NCBI GenBank assembly: GCA_030849465.1
Contig: JARVLF010000012.1
Location: 124,001 to 188,000 of the forward strand
DNA: 64,000 bases
Reading direction: 5' to 3'
Source of the DNA: Moesziomyces globuligerus
Taxonomy: Eukaryota; Basidiomycota; Ustilaginomycetes; Ustilaginales; Ustilaginaceae
The translations under genes were made by a program, and so were the position numbers. The notes under the pieces are model-generated. The model had not been told where the DNA came from and ran no database searches. It saw only the letters and a list, made by a program, of their open reading frames with translations. Each line of letters opens with the position of its first letter. Positions within the stretch are counted from its first letter, which is position 1. This document shows positions 11,037 to 21,468 of the stretch, one piece after another.

Positions 11037-12164
11037 CTAGCTGCTGCGACCGTCGTTGACGTGGAGCTGAAGAACGTCGTTGCGAGCATAGTGTCCTGCG
11101 GCGTCAAAGTCCATCTTGGATTCGACGAGGGCGGTTTTGCTGACTCTGGCGACGAGGATGCCCGGCTGGTCGTAGAGGGGGCCTGCGAGGATGTCGCCGA
11201 GGGGACCGACGATGACGCTTCCGCCGCGGGTGACAATGTCGTCCGACTTGAGATCGTGCAGCGCCGGATAGTCGTCGGGGAAGTCGGCGCGCGTGTTGAA
11301 CTGGTTGCACGAGACGACGAAGCAGCGCCCCTCCATGGCGATGTGCTGCATGCTCGACGTCCACGTCGGCCGACTGTCGGCCGTCGGAGCGCAGTAGATC
11401 TCGACGCCACGCTCGTACATGGCGCTTCGCAACAGCGGCATGTAGTTCTTTGAAGCCCAGTCCCCCCAAAAAGAAGTGCGGACGAATGAGTTCATGACAA
11501 GAACGTTTGGGCAAGTCTCAAGGCGTTGGGGTCTGTTGGTACTTACCTCCCAGCAGATGACTGCGCCTACGTTTCCGGCGGGGGTGGGGACGACACGGAT
11601 GCCCTGTCCGTCGCCCTGGCCCCAGACGAGACGCTCCGTTCCTGTGGGCATGAGCTTGCGATGCGAAGCGAGCACCTCGCCCGTGGGCGAGATGGTGAGC
11701 GCGGTGCAGTAGATGGTTCCCGACCCGCCTGGCACGTTGCTGCCGTACTCTGCGCGCTTCTTGCCCGTCTCGGGACGATCGCAGCGTTCGATGACACCGA
11801 CGACGAGCGTGATGCCGTTCTGCTTGGCGATGTTGCGGATGGCGCTCATCTCGGCGCCCTCGGTATCGCACACGGCTACCGACGAGGCGTGGTAGCGCGC
11901 AAACCAGCTGCGGCCCTCGGCGGTGCGCGAGCCGATCTTGGCGCCGAAGTCGAGCCCGCGCGGATACGCGCTGAGGAACGCCTCTGGAAACAGCACCACG
12001 ATCGGCACCGAGCACGAGGATGCGAGCGCGCGTGCCTTTGTCGCCGCCTCGCCCGCCAGCTTGGACAGCTTGTCCAGCGACGCCGCCAGGTCGAACGAGA
12101 CCGGACTGTCCTGCACGCAGCACAGGATCGCTTCGTCGCTGGCCGTCTCTGCTGTAGCTGCCAT
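11037..12164 (-). CDS. Nitrilase (carbon-nitrogen hydrolase), in-frame intron
   Basis: Cytosolic nitrilase-superfamily enzyme hydrolysing nitriles to acids or amides. The genomic frame is open throughout (375 codons), but a 99-nt stretch 11546-11448 starts GTAAGT and ends AAAG. It interrupts the active-site segment after AVICWE with residues foreign to the family. Removing it gives 342 aa and restores the usual order CWE-NYMPLLR. Catalytic residues are E61 (in LFPEAF), K170 (in SHRKLMPTG) and C204 (in AVICWE). Exons are 12164-11547 and 11447-11037. True nitrilases (branch 1) carry HRKLMPTxxER as seen here. The preferred substrate (cyanide, arylacetonitrile or aliphatic) is not readable. The neighbours do not form a pathway. 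Confidence 0.9.
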   Translation of the reverse strand: MAATAETASDEAILCCVQDSPVSFDLAASLDKLSKLAGEAATKARALASSCSVPIVVLFPEAFLSAYPRGLDFGAKIGSRTAEGRSWFARYHASSVAVCDTEGAEMSAIRNIAKQNGITLVVGVIERCDRPETGKKRAEYGSNVPGGSGTIYCTALTISPTGEVLASHRKLMPTGTERLVWGQGDGQGIRVVPTPAGNVGAVICWEVSTNRPQRLETCPNVLVMNSFVRTSFWGDWASKNYMPLLRSAMYERGVEIYCAPTADSRPTWTSSMQHIAMEGRCFVVSCNQFNTRADFPDDYPALHDLKSDDIVTRGGSVIVGPLGDILAGPLYDQPGILVARVSKTALVESKMDFDAAGHYARNDVLQLHVNDGRSS

Positions 12165-12724
12165 CGTGTTCGATCAGAGTTCGGACGAGCCGTGAGGAGC
12201 ACGCTGTTGCAAGCACAAAGTCGAGATGGATGGCGTCGGTCGCAAGGTCTGCTGTGCAGACGCTCTAGCAGTGGCCCCACCGCAGCTGTCTAGCCGACGG
12301 TAGCCGAGGCTGCAACCGACGCGCTCAGACCCGCGTTTGGTGATCTCGGGCCTGGCATCGCCGTGAGCGGGGCAAGGATGCTTGCGCTTTCTCGAGTCGC
12401 AGACGAGCCAAAGCATCTCTTCGGATGCGGGCCGAGCCAAGACGAGCCAGCCATCTGCTTGCGCATCCTTTGCCTCACTGTTCCGCCGATTCGCCGGCGC
12501 ACCCGAATGCTAGCCTTTTGGAATCGTTTCGATTCGACGGCTCTTCCGATAGCACAAGCTCGGCACGTCAGCAGAGCGTGACGCTGCCAGTGAGAGCCAT
12601 GGCCGCAGTTCGACTCAACGAGAACTACTGCTGAAAGCTGCCGAAGCTATCGACTTCTGCGGCGTTGCCGCCCGTGATGCACGCCGGTCGATCCACCACC
12701 ATCCGCTCCATCGCGCACATCGTC
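12165..12724. other. Divergent intergenic region
   Basis: 560 bases between the nitrilase start and the start of an unrecognised gene. A small frame beginning ATG at 12599 stops after a dozen codons and is not supported as coding, though it could be an upstream ORF. Nothing else is recognised. Confidence 0.4.
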
Positions 12725-13937
12725 ATGGCCGAGTCACTCGTCAGAGCCGCACTGGTGAGATTCGCAAAGCTAAGCGAGCGACAAGAACCTCAGTTTCGAT
12801 CCATGGGCTGACCAGCTTGGCCGGCGTTGGGTACGCTAGATTGTGTTGAGCGAGAGACGCGGGTTCGACACGCGTGGGCGTGATGCCAAAGGGATGGTAG
12901 CACGCGAGGTGATCGCGCTGCTGCGATCGCTGGTCACCCTGCCACACAGCGCGCCCGAGTCGCTGCCGTTCTCACTCGACGTCTACCGCGACTACTTTGT
13001 CCTCGTCGCGCAGTGGAGAGACGGTGAGTCGGGTCTCAACCATGGCACAGTTCGAGATAGATTCGCTGACGATGATGACATGTGCTCTGCAGCCGAGACT
13101 TCGATCGATGCCCGCTGTACGGTCGACGCCGTACGCAGCTGGCTCGAGATGGCGACGGTCGACGAGCGGGCTGCGCTCGACGGCGAGCTGGTGAGCGACG
13201 TCTGGTTCTGGGGCGGACCGTGCGAGTGGACGTGCAAGCTGCTCGACCGAGCCGCGGCGCTTCACGCCGGCCACGCCGTCGCCGACGAGCTCGCCTGCAT
13301 CGCCGGTAGGCTCCTCGACAGCCTCGAGGCTGCCGCTGCTGTCCTCCCTCCTGTGCTCCCGGTGCCCGCGGCCCGCGCGAGATCGCGGGGCACCACGATG
13401 GCCTTGCTGGGAATCTGCATCGACGTGCTCGCAGAGATAGGCTGGAGCGAGCCCGATGCCGAGGGCAGAGATGCTGGCGCTCGAGCAGCACGGCTCTTGG
13501 TCGAGCTGGTCTGGCACGGCGACGAGGTCGAGTCCAAGCACGCGGCCGGCTTGCTCGAGCGCACGCAGGCACGTCGCAGCGCCTTCTCGATCGGCGTGGC
13601 TCTCGACGTCGCCGCCGCCATCGTCGAGCGGCTGAGCCACGAGCTCGCCAGCGGCGCACGTGGTGCGTCGTCGCACGGCCATGCGCGGCCCCTCGCGACG
13701 GGCATCGATGGGATCTTCGCGCGATGCCTGCATGCCATGCTCACGCTGAACGAGGCGCACGCCATCGCCGCTATGCGCTGCCACCTCCTCGAGCCGCTCT
13801 TGGCGCTCCTCAAGCCGGTGCTCGAGTTTACTGCCGACGCGCGGGGCGACGACAGCCGGGCGCTCGAACTCGACTCGCTAGTAACCCGTCTCTTTGACCA
13901 ATGCTCCCACGTAGTTGACGGGGATTTCGTCGGATGA
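12725..13937 (+). CDS. Unrecognised helical protein (three exons, 30-nt first exon)
   Basis: I do not recognise this protein. The model has exons 12725-12754, 12840-13023 and 13093-13937, giving 352 aa. Both introns have GTGAG donors, GCTGAC branch points and AG acceptors, and both phases join cleanly. The first exon encodes only ten residues (MAESLVRAAL). The product is Ala/Leu/Glu/Asp-rich and predicted largely helical, with repeated Leu-Leu spacing that suggests an armadillo/HEAT-like solenoid. No catalytic motif, signal peptide or TM segment is visible. It ends 18 bases from the stop of the convergent NAA38-like gene, so the two 3' UTRs must overlap. Coding status is supported by splice consistency and composition, not homology. 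Confidence 0.6.
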
Positions 13938-13955
13938 CGATGGGGCCATGCGCGT

Positions 13956-14312
13956 TCAGGCATACATCGAGTCGTCATCGGGCCATCCGGCTTGCGCCAT
14001 CGAGCCCGAGAACGCGGCCGGCCGCGCGGGAGGATCGGCGGGCGGCTGGGGTTCGCGCTGCACCTCGACCTTGACGACGTAGTTGCCCGGAATCATGACC
14101 ATGCCGACGTTGCGCGCCGACGTGCCTCCCGTAGCCGTGAGCCTCAGCTCGTCCGCATTGCCCAGGATCAGGTTGCGGCCCGAATCGACGCAGAGCAACG
14201 TGCCGCAGAACGCCCGCCCGTCGGGGATGTGCACCACGCCCGTTCGCCCCACAAAGTGCGCCTCGATCCGCGCGGCGGCGTCCGAAGCAGCCCGGTCTGC
14301 GTCCGAGCTCAT
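13956..14312 (-). CDS. NAA38: Sm-like protein, Naa38/LSMD1-type (NatC auxiliary subunit)
   Basis: Small Sm-fold protein, 118 aa, likely the auxiliary subunit of the NatC N-terminal acetyltransferase at the ribosome. Sm1 is seen as DGRAFCGTLLCVDSGRNLIL and Sm2 as NVGMVMIPGNYVVKVEVQRE. The latter matches the LSMD1/Naa38 pattern (VPGxHIVSIEVQRE) rather than LSm1-8, which carry a different Sm2 ending in RG. A Pro/Ala-rich C-terminal tail follows. ATG 14312 gives MSSDADRAA and was chosen because upstream in-frame residues (from 14360) look non-coding. It is tail-to-tail with the preceding gene and divergent from the lipase gene. Confidence 0.75.
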   Translation of the reverse strand: MSSDADRAASDAAARIEAHFVGRTGVVHIPDGRAFCGTLLCVDSGRNLILGNADELRLTATGGTSARNVGMVMIPGNYVVKVEVQREPQPPADPPARPAAFSGSMAQAGWPDDDSMYA

Positions 14313-14692
14313 GCTGACCCGCAGAGAAACGCACGAGCAGCTGCGCTGTGCAGTATGCAAGGATCAGACTCGATCGAAATCGTGCTTCGAGGTGGTGGTG
14401 GCTTCTTGACCAAAGTCGAGCGCGTGCGTTTGCGCTTGTTAGACTCGGTCGGCGCGGGTGGAAACGTGGAGGTTGGATTTCCGCTTCCCCGCGGAGCTGC
14501 ACGCCGATAGCAAGCCGCGTGGGCCTTGATGTGGTAAACCGCTCGCCGAGCAACGCACGCACTCAGCTCTATGCTCGGACCGCCGTCTCACCTTTCAGCA
14601 TCGCCTTCATTCGTACCATCCACCTCCGACGCTAGAAAAACCGCACTCTGTAGCCGTGACGGGACGCTGGTTCGGAGAAAGAGATCCGTGCG
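14313..14692. other. Divergent promoter region, NAA38-like / lipase
   Basis: 380 bases between two divergent starts. No element beyond a presumed shared promoter is identified. Confidence 0.35.
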
Positions 14693-16384
14693 ATGCTGTC
14701 GGCCAAGGTCCATCTGGTGGTGGTGCACCACGGTCTGTGGGGGACGCCGGAGAATACGGCGTTTCTGACGACGCGGCTAGCAAAGTATCACGGCGGGCAG
14801 GCTACGGCCGGGAGCAAGCTGGTGGCGCCCGAGTCGACGACGACGCTCGAGGTGCATGCGTCGACGCATGCGAACGCGGCGCGCGAGGTGCGCATGGTGG
14901 TGCTCAACAGCTCGGTCAACGCTTCCGACCACACGTACGACGGCGTCGACTGGTGCGCCGAACGTCTCGTCGGCGAGATCTACGGCGAGATCGAACGGAT
15001 GGAACAATCGCCCGCCGACTCGGCTTCCGGGTCTGGGGCTCAGCCGACGCGCGTGGTCAAGCTGAGCTTGGTCGGCTATTCGCTGGGCGGGTTGGTGGTG
15101 CGGTATGCAGCTGGACTCATGTACACGGACGGTGTCTTTGCTGCGAGTCCACGCAGCCAGACCAAGTTGCCGTTTAGCTCAAGACCGACGGCGGCGTCGT
15201 TGTCGACGATCGCCACACCGCATCTGGGCATCGCGGCGACCGGGTCGACGTTCAGCAAGCTGGCTCAGTTCGTCGGAGCGCGCATGTTGGGCCGGTCGGG
15301 TCGACAGCTCTACCTCGCAGACCGCGGCTGGATGCCACCGGATTCCGGATCGTCGACGTCGCATCCAGATGCGCAGTCGGACGAGTCGCAGGCGGGCTTG
15401 TGTCTGCTCGAGGCGCTCGTCGACGATCGCTTCTCGTTCTTTGCTGCGCTGCGTCTGTTTGCGCGCATCGACATCTACGCCAATGCGGTAGCCGACCTCA
15501 CGGTACCCTACCGCACCGCAGCATTCGAGCCCTACGATCCGTTCATCGTTCCGGACGCCGTGGCGCTCGTACGTGATACCCAACATCCTGTGCTGCTCAC
15601 CTCGTATGCGGCCCGAACGCCCGAACGCCAACCTCTGTGGAAGCGCGTGTCGTCGAGCTTGTCGCCCAACAACTTGCCCTGGATCCTCAACCCACAGCGA
15701 CTGCCGTTTCGATTCCCGCTCAACTACGCTGCGTGGATAGGCTTACCCGTGTTGCTGCCCGTGATGCTCGCTCTCGTGCTGCACAAGTTACGCTCCGACA
15801 GTCGCGTCTCGAACCGGCGCGTCGCGGGCTTCGAGCGCAAATGGGCGATCGACCATGGTCATCTGCCCGCATCCGAGACGAACTCCACCGAGTCGGGAGA
15901 ACCGGGAGTCTCGGGAGAAAGGGGAGTGAAGCCGTTGGATCGGCAGACGATGGGTCGACTCGAACGCAAGCGTGTGGCTCGTCTGCTCGCGCACGTCGAA
16001 GCCGATGCCGAAGAGGCTATCCGTGAGCTCGGTGAAGACTACGTCGACAAATCCCCGACCGAGTCGACGCCTTCTCTCGACGATCCGCTAGAGGTGGACG
16101 ACGAGACGAGATACGTGCAAAAGTCGAATGCTGCTACTCTCTCGTTGTCCCAAGACGACGAGTTCAAGCTGTCCAAGCACCACAAACCTCTCTCGGCCAC
16201 TCAGCTCCGCATCGCAGCTAAACTCAACGACCCTTCCCTCCTCCCACAACTCAACAAGCACCTCGCCCACTTTGACAACGTCCTCAACGCCCACGCCGTC
16301 ATCATCGTCCGATCCACCACCATCGAAGCCCACAAAAAGGGCATCCCCCTCATCAACGCCTTTGTCCAACGCTTCCCCCTCTAG
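14693..16384 (+). CDS. DUF676 serine lipase, Rog1/Lpl1 type
   Basis: Alpha/beta-hydrolase of the putative serine esterase DUF676 family (yeast Rog1, Lpl1), acting on monoacylglycerols or phospholipids at ER or lipid-droplet membranes. 563 aa, no intron. It opens with the oxyanion-side motif VHLVVVHHGLWGT (residues 6-18). The nucleophile is S130 in GYSLGG. A conserved Asp lies in DLTVPYRTAAFEPYD, as in Rog1. A single hydrophobic segment near 343-362 is followed by basic residues and a long polar, acidic tail, consistent with membrane anchoring after the catalytic domain. The start ATG gives MLSAKVHLVVVHHG, which leaves no room for a signal peptide. Confidence 0.85.
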   Translation: MLSAKVHLVVVHHGLWGTPENTAFLTTRLAKYHGGQATAGSKLVAPESTTTLEVHASTHANAAREVRMVVLNSSVNASDHTYDGVDWCAERLVGEIYGEIERMEQSPADSASGSGAQPTRVVKLSLVGYSLGGLVVRYAAGLMYTDGVFAASPRSQTKLPFSSRPTAASLSTIATPHLGIAATGSTFSKLAQFVGARMLGRSGRQLYLADRGWMPPDSGSSTSHPDAQSDESQAGLCLLEALVDDRFSFFAALRLFARIDIYANAVADLTVPYRTAAFEPYDPFIVPDAVALVRDTQHPVLLTSYAARTPERQPLWKRVSSSLSPNNLPWILNPQRLPFRFPLNYAAWIGLPVLLPVMLALVLHKLRSDSRVSNRRVAGFERKWAIDHGHLPASETNSTESGEPGVSGERGVKPLDRQTMGRLERKRVARLLAHVEADAEEAIRELGEDYVDKSPTESTPSLDDPLEVDDETRYVQKSNAATLSLSQDDEFKLSKHHKPLSATQLRIAAKLNDPSLLPQLNKHLAHFDNVLNAHAVIIVRSTTIEAHKKGIPLINAFVQRFPL

Positions 16385-16731
16385 AATCCCCTTCCTTCCC
16401 CCCTTGCCTCTGAGTCTTGCGTACCAACAGCTTCCGCCTTGCGAGAGTCGAGACGATGAGAAGAAATGCAATTAGAGCCGCGGCTGTGCGAACCAAGACG
16501 CGGAAACGTGGGCCCAAGCGGTACAAGTACAAAGAGCAAGGCGCCGAGGTGCGGGCCGAGCATCTGGCGCGGGGGGGGGGGGGGGGGGTGGGGGGACGAG
16601 GTATGAGAGTGACAAAAACGATGCGATGCTGTGCGTGCGTGGAGCGGAGCGGGCAGCGCTAGCGACCCGATCCGACTCGAGAATTAAAGCTGAAAACCCA
16701 AGAGACGAGCGGACGAAAAGAGGTAGGCGGG
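16385..16731. other. Convergent intergenic region with poly-G tract
   Basis: 347 bases between two gene ends, with 18 G at 16571-16588, one T, then six more G. No coding signal is seen. Confidence 0.5.
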
Positions 16732-18234
16732 TTAGAAGGTCGACTCCTTGCCGTAGCCGCAGAGGTAGGTCTCCCAGTGGCCGAAGTAGTCTCGGGCCTT
16801 GGAGGCCGAGGCGGGTGCGTGGCTACGCGGGGCGATACGTGGGGGCGCATACGGAGCCTGCGGAGCGTTCAGGGCCTGCGGAGCCTGTGATGCCAATCCG
16901 GCCGCGACGGGACTGAAGGGGGAGCGCAGGAGCTGACCGTACTTGTTGCGCTGCGGCTCTGCCGCCTTGACGGCGACTGCGGCCTTGCGTTGACGCGTCT
17001 CATGCTGAGCACGAGTAAAGTCGATCATGGCCGACAGCGTGGCAGGCGGCGAGAGGTGCAGAGCGACCTTTCGGTTTGCTTCGGCGCGGACAGCGTCACG
17101 AGCGAAGCGCGAGACCTGCTGCGCCACCCTCGCCGCGCCCCGGGCGTGCGGTTCAGCTCCCGGGGTGAGCGGCGAGCGATCTTCGTCCGACGAAGCCATA
17201 CCAGGCTGCAGGCCGAGCGGGCGAGGTGCAGCGGCGAGCGATTTGGGCGATACGGGTGCGTCGACGGCCATGCCGAGGGGTGGGTGGGTAAAGTGGGTGG
17301 TGGAGAGCGAGAGCATGCGTGCGCCCGTGTAGTCGAGCTGGTGGTCGATGATGGGCCAGAAGCGCTGCCGCTCGGGCGCCTGCTTGGCGTTGCGCTCGTC
17401 GTACACCTCGAGCGTCTGCGCCAGCGGATTGACCAGCGACGCGAGCCGCGTCCAGCCAATCGGCGCCGTGCGCGTCGCCGACAGCAGCCGCAGCTCGGGC
17501 AACACATCCCCCCTCCCCCCTGCCACGCTCGTCGACGACGTCGTGCGCTCCTCGCTGCCGCAGCAAGAGGTGGGCGCTGGGGCAGAGGACGACGTGCGTG
17601 CTTTGCGAAAAGCCAACGAGGTGTTCGGCCGGATGATACTGCGCCGACGTCGTTTGAGATTCTGACGCCATGACGTCGCCACGGAAGGGACGCGGGTGCG
17701 CGAGCCGGCGGCAACAGGAGAGGCCGACATGATCGGCAGTGATGCAGACGCGGAGCGGACACCGCTCGTCGAGCGCATCGAGTCGCCCATGCCGCCGTGT
17801 GTACGGCTGCTCTTGGCAAGCCGAGGCGAACCCACGTCGCCTTCCGAGAGGACGCGTTTGGGAGCGCCGAGATTCGGCCTCGACCCAGCGCGCGGCTTGC
17901 TTCTGCGGCGGGACAGACGATGGTCGAGGCGCATGTCGATGTGGTCGAAGCTGGTGCTGCTCGAGTCGGAAGCCTGGGAGAGCGGCGTCTGGGACGGCGA
18001 AGCGGAGCCAGTACGTGCGGATGCCTCGCTCGCTGGTGGCGAGGGGGTAGGAGAAGTACTGCGTCGGCGAGGATCCACCGACATGGAGGCTGAGGCTGAA
18101 GTGGCAGCGAGAGGCAAGGTGAGCTGCTTGTGGATGTGTTCGGGCGAAGAGGCGGGGGGTGAGGCGAGCGAGCGAAGACGTTCGCGCATCTGGCGGAATG
18201 CGTCGGAATGAAACGGCTCTAGTGGTGAAGTCAT
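16732..18234 (-). CDS. Hypothetical low-complexity protein
   Basis: I do not recognise this gene. ATG 18234 gives 500 aa beginning MTSPLEPFHSDAFRQMRERL (the frame is open to 18288). It is rich in Ser, Pro, Ala and Arg, with several SP/TP sites, basic patches such as RRRRS and a more ordered C-terminal third (about 270-500). The tail DYFGHWETYLCGYGKESTF is aromatic and unlike chance frames, which supports coding. No TM segment, signal peptide or enzyme motif is visible. The product is probably a largely disordered phosphoprotein. It has an unusually long gene-free upstream region. Confidence 0.6.
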   Translation of the reverse strand: MTSPLEPFHSDAFRQMRERLRSLASPPASSPEHIHKQLTLPLAATSASASMSVDPRRRSTSPTPSPPASEASARTGSASPSQTPLSQASDSSSTSFDHIDMRLDHRLSRRRSKPRAGSRPNLGAPKRVLSEGDVGSPRLAKSSRTHGGMGDSMRSTSGVRSASASLPIMSASPVAAGSRTRVPSVATSWRQNLKRRRRSIIRPNTSLAFRKARTSSSAPAPTSCCGSEERTTSSTSVAGGRGDVLPELRLLSATRTAPIGWTRLASLVNPLAQTLEVYDERNAKQAPERQRFWPIIDHQLDYTGARMLSLSTTHFTHPPLGMAVDAPVSPKSLAAAPRPLGLQPGMASSDEDRSPLTPGAEPHARGAARVAQQVSRFARDAVRAEANRKVALHLSPPATLSAMIDFTRAQHETRQRKAAVAVKAAEPQRNKYGQLLRSPFSPVAAGLASQAPQALNAPQAPYAPPRIAPRSHAPASASKARDYFGHWETYLCGYGKESTF

Positions 18235-21200
18235 ACTGTACGCTCGAACAGGTGCCAACGGACGGTGCTCCACTCGATCGACACCCAAGGCAATCGAGGA
18301 AGCGTCCTATACGACGCGATCGGGGCTAGTAGCGTCGAGAATGGGTTGCAATGGTGGTGGTGGTGGTGGTGGTAGTGGTGGTGGTGGTGGCGAGTGAGAG
18401 AGACCTCGGGAGAGGGCGGTTGTGATATAGAGGAGAGAAGCAGCGAGGTGGCGATGATGGAGTGGTCGTGAGAGAGGAGAGGAGAGAGGAGGGGAGGGGA
18501 GGGATGGTTGCAAGGGGGGCAAAGGGAGTGGGATGGCTAGAGTCTATTGAGAGGCGTGCATATGACTGAGCGGCAACGCAGCTGTGCATCCAAGTCGGAT
18601 TGTCGGTGCAGCCGAGTTGAGGCGCACGGCGGCTGACAGGCGAGAGGCAGCGGCGTGGGATGCATGGATGCACTTCCGAGCGTCTGTGATTAGAGCGTTG
18701 GAGCGTTGGAGCGTTGCGGGTGATGGACTGACGATGTGCAAGGCTAGCCTGGGTTCTGTTACTGTCCTGGGCGGCTGCCATCTGGCGGTGCTCGATGGGC
18801 GTGGGCAAAAACCACTTTGACGCTCGGAAGCGCACCGAGGTGGAAGCCAACGCGGCCATCGAGGCTGCCACGGCCTGCTACGGCCTGCGAGAGGCTGCCA
18901 CCGAGGCGAGTGCGGCTCGATCTCGAAGCGCATCGTCGACGCGCATCGTCGACCGAAGCCGCCGCCGTGTGCACACGAGAGGCATTCAGGCTGTCATGAG
19001 CCTTAATCCATCTCGCCCAAGCGAAGCCAGCGAAGCCAGCGAAGCCAGCGAAGCCGCCTGCTGCCGATGCGCTCGACCAAAGGCGCGGGCGGGGGCGGCG
19101 CGTGTGTGGATCGGCGTGGCACCTCTCCATGATGCATGCCAAATTTCTGGGTTCTGGCACCCTCTCGCTCTGCTCTTCGACACGCCATGATGCGCGCATC
19201 TCACTCACCTTTTTTCTCTCGTGGCGGGTCATCGCCATGCCCCCACCCGCAGTCGGCGCCAATCGCGCGTACAAGCTCAAATGAAAGCCCCTCGAACTCC
19301 TCCCCGTTGCCACAACATGAAAGGCATTACGCGATCAAACCTATGTCACAATGCTCGACGTTGCAAGGTGGGCACGAATCATGATATGGGAGCCGATTCG
19401 AGCAGCGCTGGGCAGAAGTTGCCGGTGAGGATCGAGACGCGGGGGGTCGCAGTCGCAGCCACCCAGGCTTGGAGAGCGACGATCGACTTGTCACTGCGGC
19501 GAGGTCGATGCACGTCCACAGCGTCATGCCGACGTAACCTTTTTTTTTTTTTTTGGCCATGGCAGAGGCGCTATGGACAAGGCCGAGAACCAACCGAGCG
19601 CGAGCTCAGGGCTCCAGTAGCGACCTTCTCACGCTTCGGCACCTTTCGCCTCTTGTTCCGGCCCATCGCCTGCCTATGCTACGTGACATTGTGACTTTGT
19701 GACGATGCCAGGCTCGAGGGGGGTTCGGATTGGCCGACTTGGCTCAGGGCGGGAAATTGTCATCCGAATCCGATCGCGCGTCACGAAATGCGCGCTGAGC
19801 ATCGAGGGTGACCCAGGAAAAGAATCCAGAGGCGAGCGCTGTTTGAGCTCGTCCGATCATGCATGCATCGCGACGCACATGGCCCTTTTTTTCTGCAACA
19901 CCAAAGCTCCATCCGAACCCGCAGACTGGATGCACGACCAGTGATGACTGTCAAGTCTGGCGCTGCGGATCTTCAACGCAGAGCGGCTGTCGATTCGTCA
20001 ATCAGCCCACGCCCCGGCTGGTTACTGCCCAGTTGCGGCAAGTTGCGTTTGTTGTGTCGAGTGTTGTGCATGGAAAAAGAAACCGGCTTCGCTCATGCAT
20101 TTTCGCATGGAGCGGAACTCTGGCTGGGGATTGAGCATCGGCACCGCTCTGGCTCTTTTTTTTTCGATTGCTCCGTCCAGAGGCGGAGGGATGGCAGGAG
20201 TGAGTCTAAATCCTTTTTCCACCACCACGATCGGCTCTCGGAAATGACGTTTCTGGATGTCAGCATCTAGGCCCCAGCCGCAAGAGCTCTCGATCTTGCT
20301 GAAACGTACCGCTTCACTGGCTCTTTGCCATTCCCATCCCCATTCCCATTCCCATCGGTGTGGTGCCGTGGTGGCGTGGGGTTCCGTCTCTCTCTGTGAG
20401 CAATTTGCTGATCGTCGACCGCGCGGCGTACGCCGAGTCATTCGCCGTTACGATCTCGACGCTCCCGCGGCTTGGATCTCGCTCCGCCCAAGAAGATAGA
20501 AACGCCGATCCCGTTGGCGAGCCTCTGCCTTTTGCGCGTTTTTCTTTTTCCGGACAGACTTTAAGCTTTCATGTTTCGCATCGAGCCTGCATCGCCACTC
20601 CTCCCAGAACAGGCGTCGAGATCCACAGGCTCCACAGGCTCCACAGGCAAGCGTCTCCGAGTTTGTCAAGTACGCCAGTTAGATGCCCAGGGCGCGTCGG
20701 CGCATTGGCCGGTTAGGCGGGTAGGCGGGTGGCCAAAGGCGAGGCGGCTGCAGGGCACGATCGAGCGGCACGCACCTGCATGACAGTGGAAAAAAAGTCG
20801 GCATCGAACTAACCGCGCCCCCGCAACTTAATCGTAACCTTAACGCTGCAATGCCCTCTCCGAACCGCGCAACCGCTCCGAACGCTCCGAATGTGCAGCC
20901 GTGCATGCATCCCCCAATCCAATGCGCTCCCGAATGCACCTCTCAGCTCGATCCGCTTCCCTTCGCTCCTTGGCTCCTTCGCTCCTTCGGTCGTTTGGGT
21001 TTCGTTTTGGGTGGCATTGTTTGTACTGCATCTGTAGCGTGGTCAAGGTGCTGAGGTGTAGGCTTGGATGCTGCGCCGCGACCGAGGCGCGAGGGCCTAG
21101 AACCTCAGCGCTCAGGATTCAGAGTCTCGCCCACTCGAGCTTTCGATAGGCCGGGATGCATCCCCGATTCCCACTGCCGCGAGTGCGTACACGCCCCCGT

Positions 21201-21468
21201 CCCGACAGATCCGATCCGAGACTATTCGAGCACCGCCCATCACGCCTCGTTCTCAGCAGCCAAGCCGTCGCTGTCGCGCACCCGGCATTCACGCTACTAT
21301 GCAAACCCAAGCCCAAACCGCCGAAGTCGACGCTAACCCGAAGCTCAAATGCCCCCTCACCCTCGCCTTGCGCAAGCAGCGAGACCCCACCCGATCACTC
21401 GCGGCAAACTCACGGCAATCGGCGCGAAAATGACGCAAGTCGAATGGCTACACCGCGATCGCTGAACC
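18235..21468. other. Gene-poor 3.2-kb region with simple repeats
   Basis: The longest stretch of host sequence without a supported gene. It contains a (TGG)n tract at 18352-18390, a (GCGAAGCCA)n block around 19019-19055, a 15-base T run at 19540-19554 and a CATTCC repeat near 20335-20356. Frames up to 184 codons exist but are Arg/Ala/Ser-rich without family resemblance. No tRNA B-box (GGTTCRANYCC) was found by eye. It may be a long regulatory region or host an untranslated transcript. Confidence 0.45.
18352..18390 (+). repeat. (TGG)n microsatellite
   Basis: Trinucleotide repeat with a single TAG interruption, just upstream of the hypothetical low-complexity gene. Confidence 0.85.

Noticed and set aside
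2750..12164. Possible nitrogen-compound gene cluster (nitronate monooxygenase, transporter, nitrilase)
   Set aside because: Genes differ in strand and are spaced by up to 1.4 kb. They are followed and preceded by unrelated housekeeping genes, and there is no shared regulator or pathway enzyme.
12599..12634. Short frame starting ATG GCC at 12599 as first exon of the next gene
   Set aside because: It stops after a dozen codons and offers no good donor; ATG 12725 with GTGAGA donor gives a consistent splice.
18759..19313. 184-codon minus frame in the gene-poor region
   Set aside because: Residue use is typical of chance frames in GC-rich DNA, and a run of AGF repeats comes from the GCGAAGCCA microsatellite.
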